Part shown: positions 1 through 6,372 of the stretch, piece by piece | Layout: every line of letters begins with the position of its first letter | Numbering within the stretch: position 1 is the stretch's first letter | NCBI GenBank assembly: GCA_028292305.1 | Contig: JAQGMQ010000430.1 | Coordinates: forward strand, 1 to 9,609 | DNA length: 9,609 bases | Direction of reading: 5' to 3' | DNA from: Rhodoferax sp. | Lineage (GTDB): Bacteria; Pseudomonadota; Gammaproteobacteria; Burkholderiales; Burkholderiaceae_C | The notes under the pieces: model-generated | What the model saw: the letters and a program-made list of their open reading frames with translations, nothing else | What the model was told of the DNA's origin: nothing | Database searches by the model: none | Program-made: the position numbers and the translations under genes

Positions 1-509
1 TCGTCGCTCACGCGGCGCAGCATGGTCAGCGAGGTCGTGCCCTTGGTGGACACCACGGTGCGCGTGGCCAGCTGGTCTATGGCGCTGATCTTGGCGTCGC
101 TGCGCACCAGCAGGCGCGACGACGAAATGAAATGCGCGATGGTGAAGTCGACCGTCTTGCGGCGGTCGGCGGTGTTGGTGGTCGAGCCGCATTCCATCTG
201 CGCCTGGCCTTCGGTGATGGCCGCAATGCGCGAAGCGGGTGTGACCTGCAGGTATTTCACCTCGAGTCTGTCGAGCTTCAAGTCGCGGCGGATCGCGTCG
301 ACCACCTTCAGGCACAGGTCGATCGAATAACCGATCGCGTGTTTGTCCTGGTCGAGGTAGGAGAACGGAATCGACGCGTCGCGGTGCGCCAGCGTGATGC
401 TGCCGGTGCTGCGGATTTTTTCGAGCACGTCGGCCTGTGCCGGCAAAGCCGTTGCCAAACACGCCACACCGGCGCCGAAAACGCCAAGCCACGAGAAAGG
501 AAGTCGCAT
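1..509 (-). CDS. Glutamate/aspartate-type ABC transporter periplasmic binding protein (GltI-like), C-terminus off window
   Basis: The frame begins at ATG 509-507 and stays open to the left edge, giving 169 complete codons, so only the N-terminal part is visible. Residues 1-26 form a Sec signal peptide: R2, a hydrophobic stretch, and an A-Q-A cleavage site before D27. The mature part resembles E. coli GltI from memory: an HRDASIPFSYLD stretch followed by GYSIDLC, then MECGSTTN and later STKGTTS, which are ligand-binding elements of family 3 solute-binding proteins for glutamate/aspartate. The protein would capture acidic amino acids in the periplasm and deliver them to an ABC permease, whose genes are not in the window. 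It lies downstream of proA on the same strand with a 133-base gap and probably has its own promoter. A GGCGGG stretch just upstream of the ATG is a weak ribosome site. The family call is firm; the exact ligand is inferred. Confidence 0.88.
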   Translation of the reverse strand, partial: MRLPFSWLGVFGAGVACLATALPAQADVLEKIRSTGSITLAHRDASIPFSYLDQDKHAIGYSIDLCLKVVDAIRRDLKLDRLEVKYLQVTPASRIAAITEGQAQMECGSTTNTADRRKTVDFTIAHFISSSRLLVRSDAKISAIDQLATRTVVSTKGTTSLTMLRRVSD

Positions 510-575
510 CAGATGCCCGCCGAACAGTTGAAAACAATATGTTACGCGGACGTTCACGCAGCGAAAAGCCTTAAT

Positions 576-588
576 CGCCCGCCGGGCG
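576..588 (-). terminator. Possible hairpin terminator after proA
   Basis: On the minus strand, 55 bases beyond the proA stop, CGCCC and GGGCG pair around a three-base GGC loop. The RNA then continues AUUAAGGCUUUUC, so the U-run is short and displaced by eight bases. This could end proA transcription before the binding-protein gene. The stem is only five base pairs, and such hairpins occur by chance in GC-rich DNA. Nothing else clear was seen in the 510-642 gap. Confidence 0.3.
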
Positions 589-642
589 GTGCGCAGGCCC
601 CGTCTGTCTCTTCGTGGCGAATCCGCGTCCACCAGGGTGGCT

Positions 643-1923
643 TCAGCCGCGAATCTCGCCCTGCCCCAGCACCACGTATTTGAGCGAGGTGAGCCCTTCC
701 AGCCCGACCGGCCCGCGCGCATGGAATTTGTCGGTGCTGATGCCGATCTCGGCGCCCAGGCCGAACTCGAAGCCATCGGCGAAGCGGGTGCTCGCATTCA
801 CCATCACGCTGGCCGAATCTACCTCGCGCAGGAACTGCTGCGCGTGCATGTGGTCGCGCGTGAGGATGGCGTCGGTATGGTGGCTGCTGTACTGGTTGAT
901 GTGGGCAATGGCCTCGTCCACACCGGCCACCAGCTTGATGCTGATGATGGGGGCGAGGTATTCCTCGTACCAGTCCTGTTCGGTGGCGGCGGTGACCGTG
1001 GCGCCCGGCACGGCGCGCAGAATGTCGGCAGCCGCCGGGTCACAGCGCATTTCCACGCCTTTGGCGGCGTAGATGGCGCCGATCTTCGGCAGGAATTCAG
1101 CGGCCACGCCACGCGCCACCAACAGGCCTTCGCTCGCGTTGCAGGGGCTGTATTTCTGGGTTTTGGCGTTGTCGGCCACGGTCACGGCCATGCCGATGTC
1201 GCAGGGGTCGTCGACATAGACATGGCAGTTGCCGTCCAGGTGCTTGATCACCGGCACCTTGGCGTCGCGGCTGATGCGCTCGATCAGGCCCTTGCCGCCG
1301 CGCGGAATGATCACGTCCACGTATTGGGGCATGGTGATGAGCTGGCCGACGACTTCGCGGTCGGTGGTCTGCACCAGTTGCACCGCGTCTTCGGGCAGGC
1401 CGGCCTCGGCCAGCGCCTGCTGCACCAGCCGGGCCAGCGCCTTGTTGGAGTCGATGGCCTCGGAGCCGCCGCGCAGGATGCAGGCGTTGCCGCTCTTGAT
1501 CGACAGGCTCGCGGCCTCGATGGTCACATTGGGCCGGCTCTCGAAGATCATGCCGAACACCCCGATCGGCACCCGCATCTGGCCTACGCGGATGCCGCTG
1601 GGCTGCTGCTTCAAGCCGATGATTTCGCCAATGATGTCGGGCATGGCGGCCAGCTGTTCGCAGCCTTCGGCGCAGGTCTCCAGCACCTTGGGCGTGAGCT
1701 TCAGCCGGTCGACCATCGGCGCGGAGAGGCCGGCCGCGGTGGCGCGTTCGATGTCGCGGGCGTTGTCGATCTGCAGCGCGGCCACATTGGCGCGCAGCAG
1801 GCTGGCCAGCTTGCGCAAGGCCAGATTCTTGGTGGCGGCCGAGGCACGCGCCATCCGGGCGGAAGCCAGCTTGGCATGCACACCGAGGGTCTGGGTGTAT
1901 TCGGCGATGTTCAGGGCGTTCAT
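643..1923 (-). CDS. proA: Glutamate-5-semialdehyde dehydrogenase (gamma-glutamyl phosphate reductase)
   Basis: ProA reduces gamma-glutamyl phosphate with NADPH to glutamate-5-semialdehyde, the second step of proline synthesis from glutamate, in the cytoplasm. The 426-residue product starting MNALNIAEYTQ matches the usual family length of about 415-430. Family signatures are present in order: FESRPNVT (about 127-134), SGNACILRGGSEA (about 144-156), PRGGKGLI (about 207-214), the catalytic cysteine C261 in YSPCNASEGLLV, and GPVGLEGLTS near the C-terminus. An in-frame ATG 45 bases upstream (1968) would add MDHRQTIAQREKIPP, which is not typical of the family and would overlap the divergent gene, so ATG 1923 is preferred. 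In relatives proA commonly follows holA in the leuS-lptE-holA block. Here a plus-strand gene separates the two, so proA needs its own promoter. Confidence 0.97.
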   Translation of the reverse strand: MNALNIAEYTQTLGVHAKLASARMARASAATKNLALRKLASLLRANVAALQIDNARDIERATAAGLSAPMVDRLKLTPKVLETCAEGCEQLAAMPDIIGEIIGLKQQPSGIRVGQMRVPIGVFGMIFESRPNVTIEAASLSIKSGNACILRGGSEAIDSNKALARLVQQALAEAGLPEDAVQLVQTTDREVVGQLITMPQYVDVIIPRGGKGLIERISRDAKVPVIKHLDGNCHVYVDDPCDIGMAVTVADNAKTQKYSPCNASEGLLVARGVAAEFLPKIGAIYAAKGVEMRCDPAAADILRAVPGATVTAATEQDWYEEYLAPIISIKLVAGVDEAIAHINQYSSHHTDAILTRDHMHAQQFLREVDSASVMVNASTRFADGFEFGLGAEIGISTDKFHARGPVGLEGLTSLKYVVLGQGEIRG

Positions 1924-1944
1924 GGGCGGGATTTTCTCACGCTG

Positions 1945-1953
1945 GGCTATAGT
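1945..1953. promoter_or_regulatory. Shared -10-like element between proA and the Uma2 gene
   Basis: The 36-base gap between divergent starts 1923 and 1960 contains the palindrome CTATAG. On the plus strand it reads TATAGT (1948-1953), matching TATAAT at five of six bases. On the minus strand it reads TATAGC. No convincing -35 hexamer was found at normal spacing in either direction, so this is only a candidate. If used on the plus strand, the predicted start site falls at or next to the Uma2 ATG. Confidence 0.3.
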
Positions 1954-1959
1954 CTGCCG

Positions 1960-2526
1960 ATGGTCCATGCGCTTCTAAAACCGCTGACGGAAGACGAATA
2001 CCTCGCGGCCGAGTTCACTGCGGACGTGAAGCATGAATTTTTGTACGGCACGGTACACGCCATGGCCGGCGGCAGCGCCAACCACAACCGCATTGCGGGC
2101 AACCTGTACGCGCGCTTGCTGGCGGTGTCGGGCGACGCCTGCCAGCCGTTCATCAGCGACATGAAGTTGCGGCTCGATGCGGGCAGCCTTTTCTATTACC
2201 CGGACGTGATGCTGGTTTGCGATCCGCGCGACAACGAACCGTATTTCAAGACCAGCCCCTGCATGGTGGCGGAAGTGCTGTCACCCAGCACACAGCTGAC
2301 CGACCGGCGGGAGAAATGGGCCGCCTACCAGAAGCTGCCCAGCCTGCGCGAGTACCTGCTGATCGCTCAGGATCGCCCCTATGCGGAACTGTACAAACGC
2401 GTCAATCTGCGCCAGTGGGGCATGACGGTGCTGGAAGCCGGCGACACGCTCGAGCTGGAGTGCGTCGATCTGACTTTGCCGGTGCAGGAGCTGTACCGCG
2501 GCGTGGACCTTTCCAAGCCCGCCTGA
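1960..2526 (+). CDS. Uma2 family (DUF820) putative restriction-endonuclease-fold protein
   Basis: The 188-residue product has the Uma2/DUF820 pattern. It has an N-terminal LTEDEYLAAE, a KHEFLYGTVHAMAGG segment (about 24-38) followed by a helix with N-H-N-R-I-A-G-N-L, then YYPDVMLVCD (about 79-88), AEVLSPSTQLTDRREKW (about 104-120) and a C-terminal LREYLLIAQD. D82, E105 and K119 are plausible PD-(D/E)XK-type active-site residues; this assignment is inferred. Family members are usually 180-200 residues, so this looks complete. Their biological role is unsettled, and no partner gene is adjacent. The frame is open far upstream, but only as a shadow of antisense proA. ATG 1960, giving MVHALLKPLTEDEY, fits the family and clears proA. 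No Shine-Dalgarno is visible. It starts 36 bases from proA and ends 6 bases before the holA stop, so it sits wedged inside a housekeeping block. No transposase or flanking repeats were seen. Confidence 0.85.
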   Translation: MVHALLKPLTEDEYLAAEFTADVKHEFLYGTVHAMAGGSANHNRIAGNLYARLLAVSGDACQPFISDMKLRLDAGSLFYYPDVMLVCDPRDNEPYFKTSPCMVAEVLSPSTQLTDRREKWAAYQKLPSLREYLLIAQDRPYAELYKRVNLRQWGMTVLEAGDTLELECVDLTLPVQELYRGVDLSKPA

Positions 2527-2532
2527 CCGCCG

Positions 2533-3594
2533 TCACCGCGCCGACGCCGCCCCGCACTCCCGGCACAGCATCATCGCCAGCCGGTGCAGCGCCTGCCACG
2601 GGTCGGCCGGCCAGTCGGGTTGCTTCAGGCCCTTGACGATGCCGTCGACCTGGTGCGCGGCCCGCAGCAGCCGCGCCAGCATCGGCACCGAAAGACGCGG
2701 CAGCACCCGTTCGAACAAACGTTCCTTCACACCCCAGACGCGCTGTTCGCGCAGCGCCATGGGCAGCGGGCGGCCGGCGGCCATGGCGTCGCGCACGCGT
2801 TTCAGCGCGCGAATGTCCTCGGCCAACGTGTAGTGCACCAGCACCTCGGCCTCGCCCTCGGCGCGCAGGCCGTCGAGCATGCGCTGCACACGCTGTGCAT
2901 TGCCGCCCAGCACCGCCTCGGACAGCTTGAAGACGTCGTAACGCGCGACATTCAGCACCGCGCTCTCAACCTGCGCCACGCTGAGCTCGCCAGCCGGATA
3001 CAGCAACGCCAGTTTCTGGATCTCCTGGTGGGCCGCCAGCAGGTTGCCCTCCACCCGGTCGGCGAAGAACTGCAGCGTGCGCTGGCCTTCTTCGCCGCCG
3101 GCCACACGCTGGCCCTGGGCCTGCAGACGTTGGGCGATCCACACCGGCAGCGCGGCGCGTTCCACCGGCTCGACCTGCAGGCTGACGCCGTGGCCATCCA
3201 GCGCGGCAAACCAGGCGCCGCTCTTGGTCATCTTGTCGAGCTTGGGGCAGATGACGATGGTCAGCGTCGTGTCGTTGCCACTGGCCAGGCGCGCGATTGC
3301 CTGCAGCGCCGTGCTGCCGTCCTTGCCGGGCTTGCCCGACGGGATGCGGATCTCGATGAGTTGCTTGTCGGCGAACAGACTCAGCGAACTGCCCGAGGCC
3401 AGCACCTCGCCCCAGTTGAAATGCGCGCCCGCCACGGTGTGGGAAATGCGTTCGGTGAAACCCTGGGCACGGGCCGCGACGCGGATGGCGTCGACCGCCT
3501 CCTGCACCAGCAGCGGCTCATCGCCATGCACCGTGTACAGCGGCTGCAGGCCGCGTTGGAGGTTGGCGGCGAGTTGGGCGGGAGCGATCAGCAT
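2533..3594 (-). CDS. holA: DNA polymerase III subunit delta
   Basis: Delta is the clamp-loader subunit that opens the beta sliding clamp and works with gamma/tau and delta-prime in the replisome. The 353 residues compare with 343 in E. coli. Visible family features are YTVHGDEPLLVQEAVDAI (about 20-37), a degenerate nucleotide-binding domain with LSLFADKQLIEIR (about 71-83), TIVICPKLDK with SGAWFAAL, EGNLLAAHQEIQKLALLYP (about 182-200), and a helical C-terminal domain with REQRVWGVKERLFE. The start ATG 3594 fits the family N-terminus. The gene follows the Lrp gene on the same strand after 31 bases and is convergent with the Uma2 gene. In E. coli and many relatives holA directly follows lptE, but here it lies nearly 3 kb away from it. 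Its promoter must lie in or upstream of the Lrp gene, or in the short gap. Confidence 0.96.
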   Translation of the reverse strand: MLIAPAQLAANLQRGLQPLYTVHGDEPLLVQEAVDAIRVAARAQGFTERISHTVAGAHFNWGEVLASGSSLSLFADKQLIEIRIPSGKPGKDGSTALQAIARLASGNDTTLTIVICPKLDKMTKSGAWFAALDGHGVSLQVEPVERAALPVWIAQRLQAQGQRVAGGEEGQRTLQFFADRVEGNLLAAHQEIQKLALLYPAGELSVAQVESAVLNVARYDVFKLSEAVLGGNAQRVQRMLDGLRAEGEAEVLVHYTLAEDIRALKRVRDAMAAGRPLPMALREQRVWGVKERLFERVLPRLSVPMLARLLRAAHQVDGIVKGLKQPDWPADPWQALHRLAMMLCRECGAASAR

Positions 3595-3605
3595 GCGCCG
3601 AGTCT

Positions 3606-3626
3606 AAAGCCCCGCGGGCGGCCTTT
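3606..3626. terminator. Possible hairpin between the Lrp gene and holA
   Basis: AAAG and CTTT arms flank a GC-rich core containing the perfect palindrome CCCGCGGG (3611-3618). The hairpin touches the Lrp stop codon (3628-3626) and ends just 11 bases before holA. The U-run on the minus strand is only three bases, so termination would be weak. It could instead act on the RNA end or on holA initiation. Low confidence. Confidence 0.28.
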
Positions 3627-4048
3627 CAAAGCTGGATGGTCGACAGCAGCAGGCTGGTCTCGGTCTGCGAAATGCCGTCGAGCAGGCGGATGCGGCTCAG
3701 CACCTGGTCGAAGCCTTCGAGCGAATCGGCGCGCAATTCGGCGGCGATGTCCCAACGCCCGTTGGTGGTGTGAATCGCCCCCACGGCCGGGTCGCCGCGC
3801 AGCGCGTTCAAGACTTTTTGCGTGCGGTTGCCCTCCACCGACACCGTCATCCAGGCGCGGATGCGGTGTTCTTCGACCTGCGGTTTCAGGCGCAGCGTGT
3901 AGCCGACGATGGTGCCGTCGGACTCCAGTTTCGACAGCCGGTTCTGCACCGTGCCGCGCGCCACCTTGAGCGCCTTGGCCAGCGTGGCCACGGGGGTGCG
4001 GGCGTTGTCGCGCAGCAGGCTGATGAGTTGCCGGTCCAGATCGTCCAT
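3626..4048 (-). CDS. Lrp/AsnC family transcriptional regulator, probable regulator of the ocd-arginase pair
   Basis: The 140-residue product is a standard-length Lrp/AsnC regulator. It starts MDDLDRQLISLLRDNAR, has a winged helix-turn-helix at about 17-44 (TPVATLAKALKVARGTVQNR), the linker DGTIVGYTLRL, and a C-terminal RAM ligand-binding domain at about 64-138 (TTNGRWDIAAEL, LLDGISQTETSLLL). The frame is open 30 codons further upstream, but that extension is unlike the family. ATG 4048 is preceded by AAGG at seven bases' spacing, which decides the start. The gene diverges from ornithine cyclodeaminase with a 137-base shared control region. Members of this family commonly sense an amino acid and control a neighbouring catabolic gene, so an arginine- or ornithine-responsive role is likely but inferred. 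Loss of AT-rich spacing toward holA means it may also carry holA transcription. Confidence 0.92.
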   Translation of the reverse strand: MDDLDRQLISLLRDNARTPVATLAKALKVARGTVQNRLSKLESDGTIVGYTLRLKPQVEEHRIRAWMTVSVEGNRTQKVLNALRGDPAVGAIHTTNGRWDIAAELRADSLEGFDQVLSRIRLLDGISQTETSLLLSTIQL

Positions 4049-4103
4049 GCGCTTGCCTTGTTCAAATCGCCAGTAGTAACTGCCATTTTGCTCTGTTAAT
4101 GCT

Positions 4104-4119
4104 AAAAGTTGCACAGTTT
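4104..4119. promoter_or_regulatory. Candidate Lrp-type operator in the divergent region
   Basis: An imperfect dyad of the form AAA-N3-TGCA-N3-TTT is centred between 4111 and 4112, in the most AT-rich part of the gap between the two divergent genes. Lrp/AsnC regulators bind short, weakly conserved dyads with AT-rich arms. Nearby, GGCTTTTCA (4123-4131) and GGCTTTCA (4143-4150) repeat directly with a 20-base period, close to two helical turns. This fits stacked dimers on one face of DNA but could be chance. Confidence 0.3.
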
Positions 4120-4131
4120 TTTGGCTTTTCA

Positions 4132-4159
4132 TTGGCACTGCCGGCTTTCACAATCGAAT
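4132..4159 (+). promoter_or_regulatory. Candidate promoter for ornithine cyclodeaminase and arginase
   Basis: TTGGCA (4132-4137, five of six matches to TTGACA) is followed after 16 bases by TCGAAT (4154-4159, four of six matches to TATAAT). Transcription would begin near 4166, leaving a leader of about 20 bases with the AGGAGG ribosome site inside it. The -10 is weak, as expected for a regulated promoter. The candidate operator lies just upstream of the -35. Confidence 0.4.
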
Positions 4160-4174
4160 GCTACAAAGCAACGA

Positions 4175-4180
4175 AGGAGG
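4175..4180 (+). promoter_or_regulatory. Strong Shine-Dalgarno deciding the ornithine cyclodeaminase start
   Basis: AGGAGG lies five bases before ATG 4186. It selects this start over the in-frame ATG at 4099, whose product would carry 29 extra residues unlike the family. Confidence 0.85.
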
Positions 4181-4185
4181 CCGAG

Positions 4186-5268
4186 ATGGTCAACTACATG
4201 GGTGTGGAGAGTGTGCGCAAGCTGGTGGCGCAGATCGGTTTTGCGCCGTTCCTGTCGCAGTTGGTGGCCGAGATCGACAGCGATTACCGCCGCTGGGAAC
4301 TGTTCGACAAGTCGGCGCGGCACGCCATCCATTCGCCGGTCGGTGTGATCGAACTCATGCCCACCAGCGACGGCGAAATGTATTGCTTCAAGTACGTGAA
4401 CGGCCACCCGAAGAACACCGCCGAGGGCCTGCTGACCGTGACCGCGTTCGGCGTGCTGGCCGATGTGGACACCGGCTACCCGCTGCTGATCTCCGAGCTG
4501 ACCCTGACCACCGCGCTGCGCACGGCTGCGATGTCGGTGCTGGCGGCCAGACACATGGCCCGGCCGGACAGCCGCGTCATGGCGCTGATCGGCAACGGCG
4601 CGCAAAGCGAATTCCAGGCGCTGGCGTTTCACCATCTGCTGGGCATCGACACGCTGCGGCTGTTCGATGTCGACCCCGCCGCCACCGACAAGCTTGAACG
4701 CAACCTGGCGGCGCTGAACCTGCCCGGCTTGCGCGTGGTGCGCTGTGCCTCCACAGCCGAAGCCGTGCGCGGCGCCGACATCGTGACCACCGTGACCGCC
4801 GACAAGCGCAACGCCACCATCCTGCTGCCCGAGATGATCGCGCCCGGCATGCACCTGAACGCGGTGGGCGGCGACTGTCCGGGCAAGACCGAGCTGCACC
4901 CCGCCATCCTGCAGCGGGCCGACGCGCGGGTGATCGTCGAATTCGAGCCGCAGTCGCGCATCGAAGGCGAGATCCAGCAGATGCCGGCCGATTTCAAGGT
5001 GGCCGAATTCGCCGACGTGCTGCAGGGCAAGGCCCTTGGGCGCGCCAGTGCCGACGAGGTGACGGTGTTCGACTCGGTGGGCTTTGCGCTGGAAGATTTT
5101 TCGGCCCTGCGCACCCTGTACCGCCTGCTGCAGCAGAACCCGCGCCTGGCCGTGCCGATCGACCTGATCCCGCAGATGGCCGACCCGAAAAATCTGTTTG
5201 GCGTGCTGCAAAGTCCCGCTACGATGCAGCCCAACACCACCGGCAGCCTGGAGCCCGTTACCGCATGA
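4186..5268 (+). CDS. ocd: Ornithine cyclodeaminase
   Basis: This enzyme converts L-ornithine directly to L-proline and ammonia using tightly bound NAD+, in the cytoplasm. The 360-residue product is colinear with the Pseudomonas putida enzyme (about 350 residues) as remembered. Shared segments include FDKSARHAIHS with GVIELMP (40-58), FKYVNGHPKNTA (68-79), TALRTAA (109-115), the dinucleotide-binding ALIGNGAQSEFQALAFH (133-149), HLNAVGGDCPGKTEL (223-237), RIEGEIQQMPADF (258-270) and VTVFDSVGFALEDF (292-305). K69, R112 and D230 correspond to substrate-binding and catalytic residues of the family (mu-crystallin fold). The gene is first in a plus-strand pair with arginase, whose product ornithine is its substrate. 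The stop TGA overlaps the ATG of a 22-codon ORF leading to arginase. Confidence 0.96.
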   Translation: MVNYMGVESVRKLVAQIGFAPFLSQLVAEIDSDYRRWELFDKSARHAIHSPVGVIELMPTSDGEMYCFKYVNGHPKNTAEGLLTVTAFGVLADVDTGYPLLISELTLTTALRTAAMSVLAARHMARPDSRVMALIGNGAQSEFQALAFHHLLGIDTLRLFDVDPAATDKLERNLAALNLPGLRVVRCASTAEAVRGADIVTTVTADKRNATILLPEMIAPGMHLNAVGGDCPGKTELHPAILQRADARVIVEFEPQSRIEGEIQQMPADFKVAEFADVLQGKALGRASADEVTVFDSVGFALEDFSALRTLYRLLQQNPRLAVPIDLIPQMADPKNLFGVLQSPATMQPNTTGSLEPVTA

Positions 5269-5333
5269 GCGCCGCGCAGAACCGCTTCAAGCCAGCTCGC
5301 AGCACAGTGCACAGCACGAAGGTATTCGAATGA
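5265..5333 (+). CDS. 22-codon bridging ORF between ocd and arginase
   Basis: This ORF starts at ATG 5265-5267, overlapping the ocd stop as ATGA, and ends at TGA 5331-5333, overlapping the arginase ATG (5330) again as ATGA. It exactly spans the 61-base gap in its own frame. The peptide begins MSAAQNRFKPARS and ends KVFE, and has no recognised family. A GGAG (5250-5253) lies 11 bases before its ATG, which is far for a ribosome site. It may let terminating ribosomes reinitiate twice, coupling ocd to arginase translation; the peptide itself may be irrelevant. A chance open frame is possible, since only 22 codons are involved. Confidence 0.35.
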   Translation: MSAAQNRFKPARSTVHSTKVFE

Positions 5334-6283
5334 ACATTTCTCCTGGCCACACCTCTGCCGGCATCACCGCCGTGCTGATCGGCGCCCCGACCGACGTGGG
5401 CGCGGGCCACCGCGGCGCCTCGATGGGACCGGAAGCCCTGCGCGTGGCCGGCCTGAAAGCAGCGCTGGAAGGCCACGGCCTGACGGTGCTCGACAGCGGC
5501 AACCTCAGCGGTCCGAACAACCCCTGGCAGCCGCCCGTCGAAGGTTATCGCCACCTGGACGAAGTGGTCGACTGGAACAAGGCCGTGTTCGACGCGGTTT
5601 ATGGGCAACTGGCCGAAGGCCGCCTGCCGATTCTGCTGGGCGGAGACCACTGCCTGGGCCTGGGCAGCGTGAGCGCGGTGGCAAAACACTGCCGCGAAAC
5701 CGGCAAGAAACTGCGCGTGTTGTGGCTCGACGCCCATGCCGATTTCAACACCAGCGACCTCACGCCCAGCGGCAACGTGCACGGCATGCCGGTCGCCTGC
5801 CTTTGCGGCCTGGGGCCGGCGGAATTGACAGGGCTTGGCGGCCACATCCCCGCGGTGCGGCCCGACCAGATCCGCCAGATCGGCATCCGCAGCGTCGACG
5901 AAGGCGAAAAACGCCTGGTGCACGAACAGGGCCTGGAAGTGTTCGACATGCGCTTCATCGACGAACACGGCATGCGCCACGCGATGGTGCAGGCGCTGGC
6001 CGGGCTGGACGACGACACGCATCTGCACGTGAGCTTCGACGTCGATTTTCTCGACCCCGAAATCGCGCCCGGCGTGGGCACCACGATCCCGGGTGGGCCG
6101 ACCTACCGCGAAGCCCAGCTGTGCATGGAGATGATCGCAGACAGCGGTTGCCTGGGCTCGCTGGACATCGTGGAGCTCAACCCCGCGCTGGACGTGCGCA
6201 ACAAGACCGCGGTGCTGGCGGTGGACCTGGTGGAATCGCTGTTCGGCAAGAGCACGCTGATGCGGGATCGCAAGGGGCGCTGA
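5330..6283 (+). CDS. rocF: Arginase
   Basis: Arginase hydrolyses L-arginine to L-ornithine and urea at a binuclear manganese centre in the cytoplasm. The 317-residue product contains the ureohydrolase signatures in order: GAPTDVGAGHRGASMGPEALR (18-38), LGGDHCLGLGS (103-113, ligand H107), WLDAHADFN (132-140, ligands D134, H136, D138), SGNVHGMPVA (147-156), and SFDVDFLDPEIAPGVGTT (235-252, ligands D237 and D239), followed by VELNPALD (281-288). The GNVHGMP loop is typical of arginase rather than agmatinase. Length is slightly above the common 300-310. The frame extends upstream, but ATG 5330 is preceded by GAAGG (5318-5322) at seven bases and gives a normal N-terminus. It feeds ornithine to the upstream cyclodeaminase, so the pair converts arginine to proline. 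The gene converges on lptE across a repeat-bearing gap. Confidence 0.95.
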   Translation: MNISPGHTSAGITAVLIGAPTDVGAGHRGASMGPEALRVAGLKAALEGHGLTVLDSGNLSGPNNPWQPPVEGYRHLDEVVDWNKAVFDAVYGQLAEGRLPILLGGDHCLGLGSVSAVAKHCRETGKKLRVLWLDAHADFNTSDLTPSGNVHGMPVACLCGLGPAELTGLGGHIPAVRPDQIRQIGIRSVDEGEKRLVHEQGLEVFDMRFIDEHGMRHAMVQALAGLDDDTHLHVSFDVDFLDPEIAPGVGTTIPGGPTYREAQLCMEMIADSGCLGSLDIVELNPALDVRNKTAVLAVDLVESLFGKSTLMRDRKGR

Positions 6284-6305
6284 CCAACCGGGTCGCACAG
6301 GCGCC

Positions 6306-6334
6306 GTGCTTCGGCAAGCTCTCAGCATGAACGG
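6306..6334 (+). repeat. REP-like element, copy A
   Basis: This 29-base copy has the core TTCGGCAAGCTC and the tail ATGAACGG. It resembles a dispersed palindromic repeat common in many Proteobacteria (core TTCGACAAGCTCAG, tail GAACGG), recalled from memory. It begins 23 bases after the arginase stop. Its tail also forms a hairpin with following bases: GAACG (6329-6333) pairs with CGTTC (6347-6351), enclosing GGTC/GACC. Confidence 0.7.
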
Positions 6335-6372
6335 TGGTCGGGGACCCGTTCAAAAGGATCAGGGCACCTATA

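Noticed and set aside
589..2526. A 645-codon plus-strand open frame covering proA antisense and running into the Uma2 gene
   Set aside because: Only the last 188 codons match a family. The rest is a GC-rich shadow of proA, with histidine- and alanine-rich composition, so the real start is 1960.
2584..3969. Long plus-strand open frame opposite holA and the Lrp gene
   Set aside because: It is antisense to two clearly recognisable proteins, with low-complexity arginine-, alanine- and histidine-rich translation and no family features.
4049..4138. N-terminal extension of the Lrp regulator to ATG 4138
   Set aside because: The added 30 residues are unlike the family and cover the shared promoter region; ATG 4048 has a good ribosome site.
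4129..5211. 360-codon minus-strand frame opposite ornithine cyclodeaminase
   Set aside because: Histidine-, glutamine- and valine-rich antisense shadow; the plus strand carries a full colinear enzyme with its catalytic residues.
5258..6328. 356-codon minus-strand frame opposite arginase
   Set aside because: Same shadow effect; the arginase metal-ligand motifs lie on the plus strand.
6329..6351. Hairpin GAACG/CGTTC with inner GGTC/GACC as a rho-independent terminator
   Set aside because: It is followed by AAAAGG on the plus strand and lacks a downstream T-run on the minus strand; it is better explained as part of the REP-like structure.
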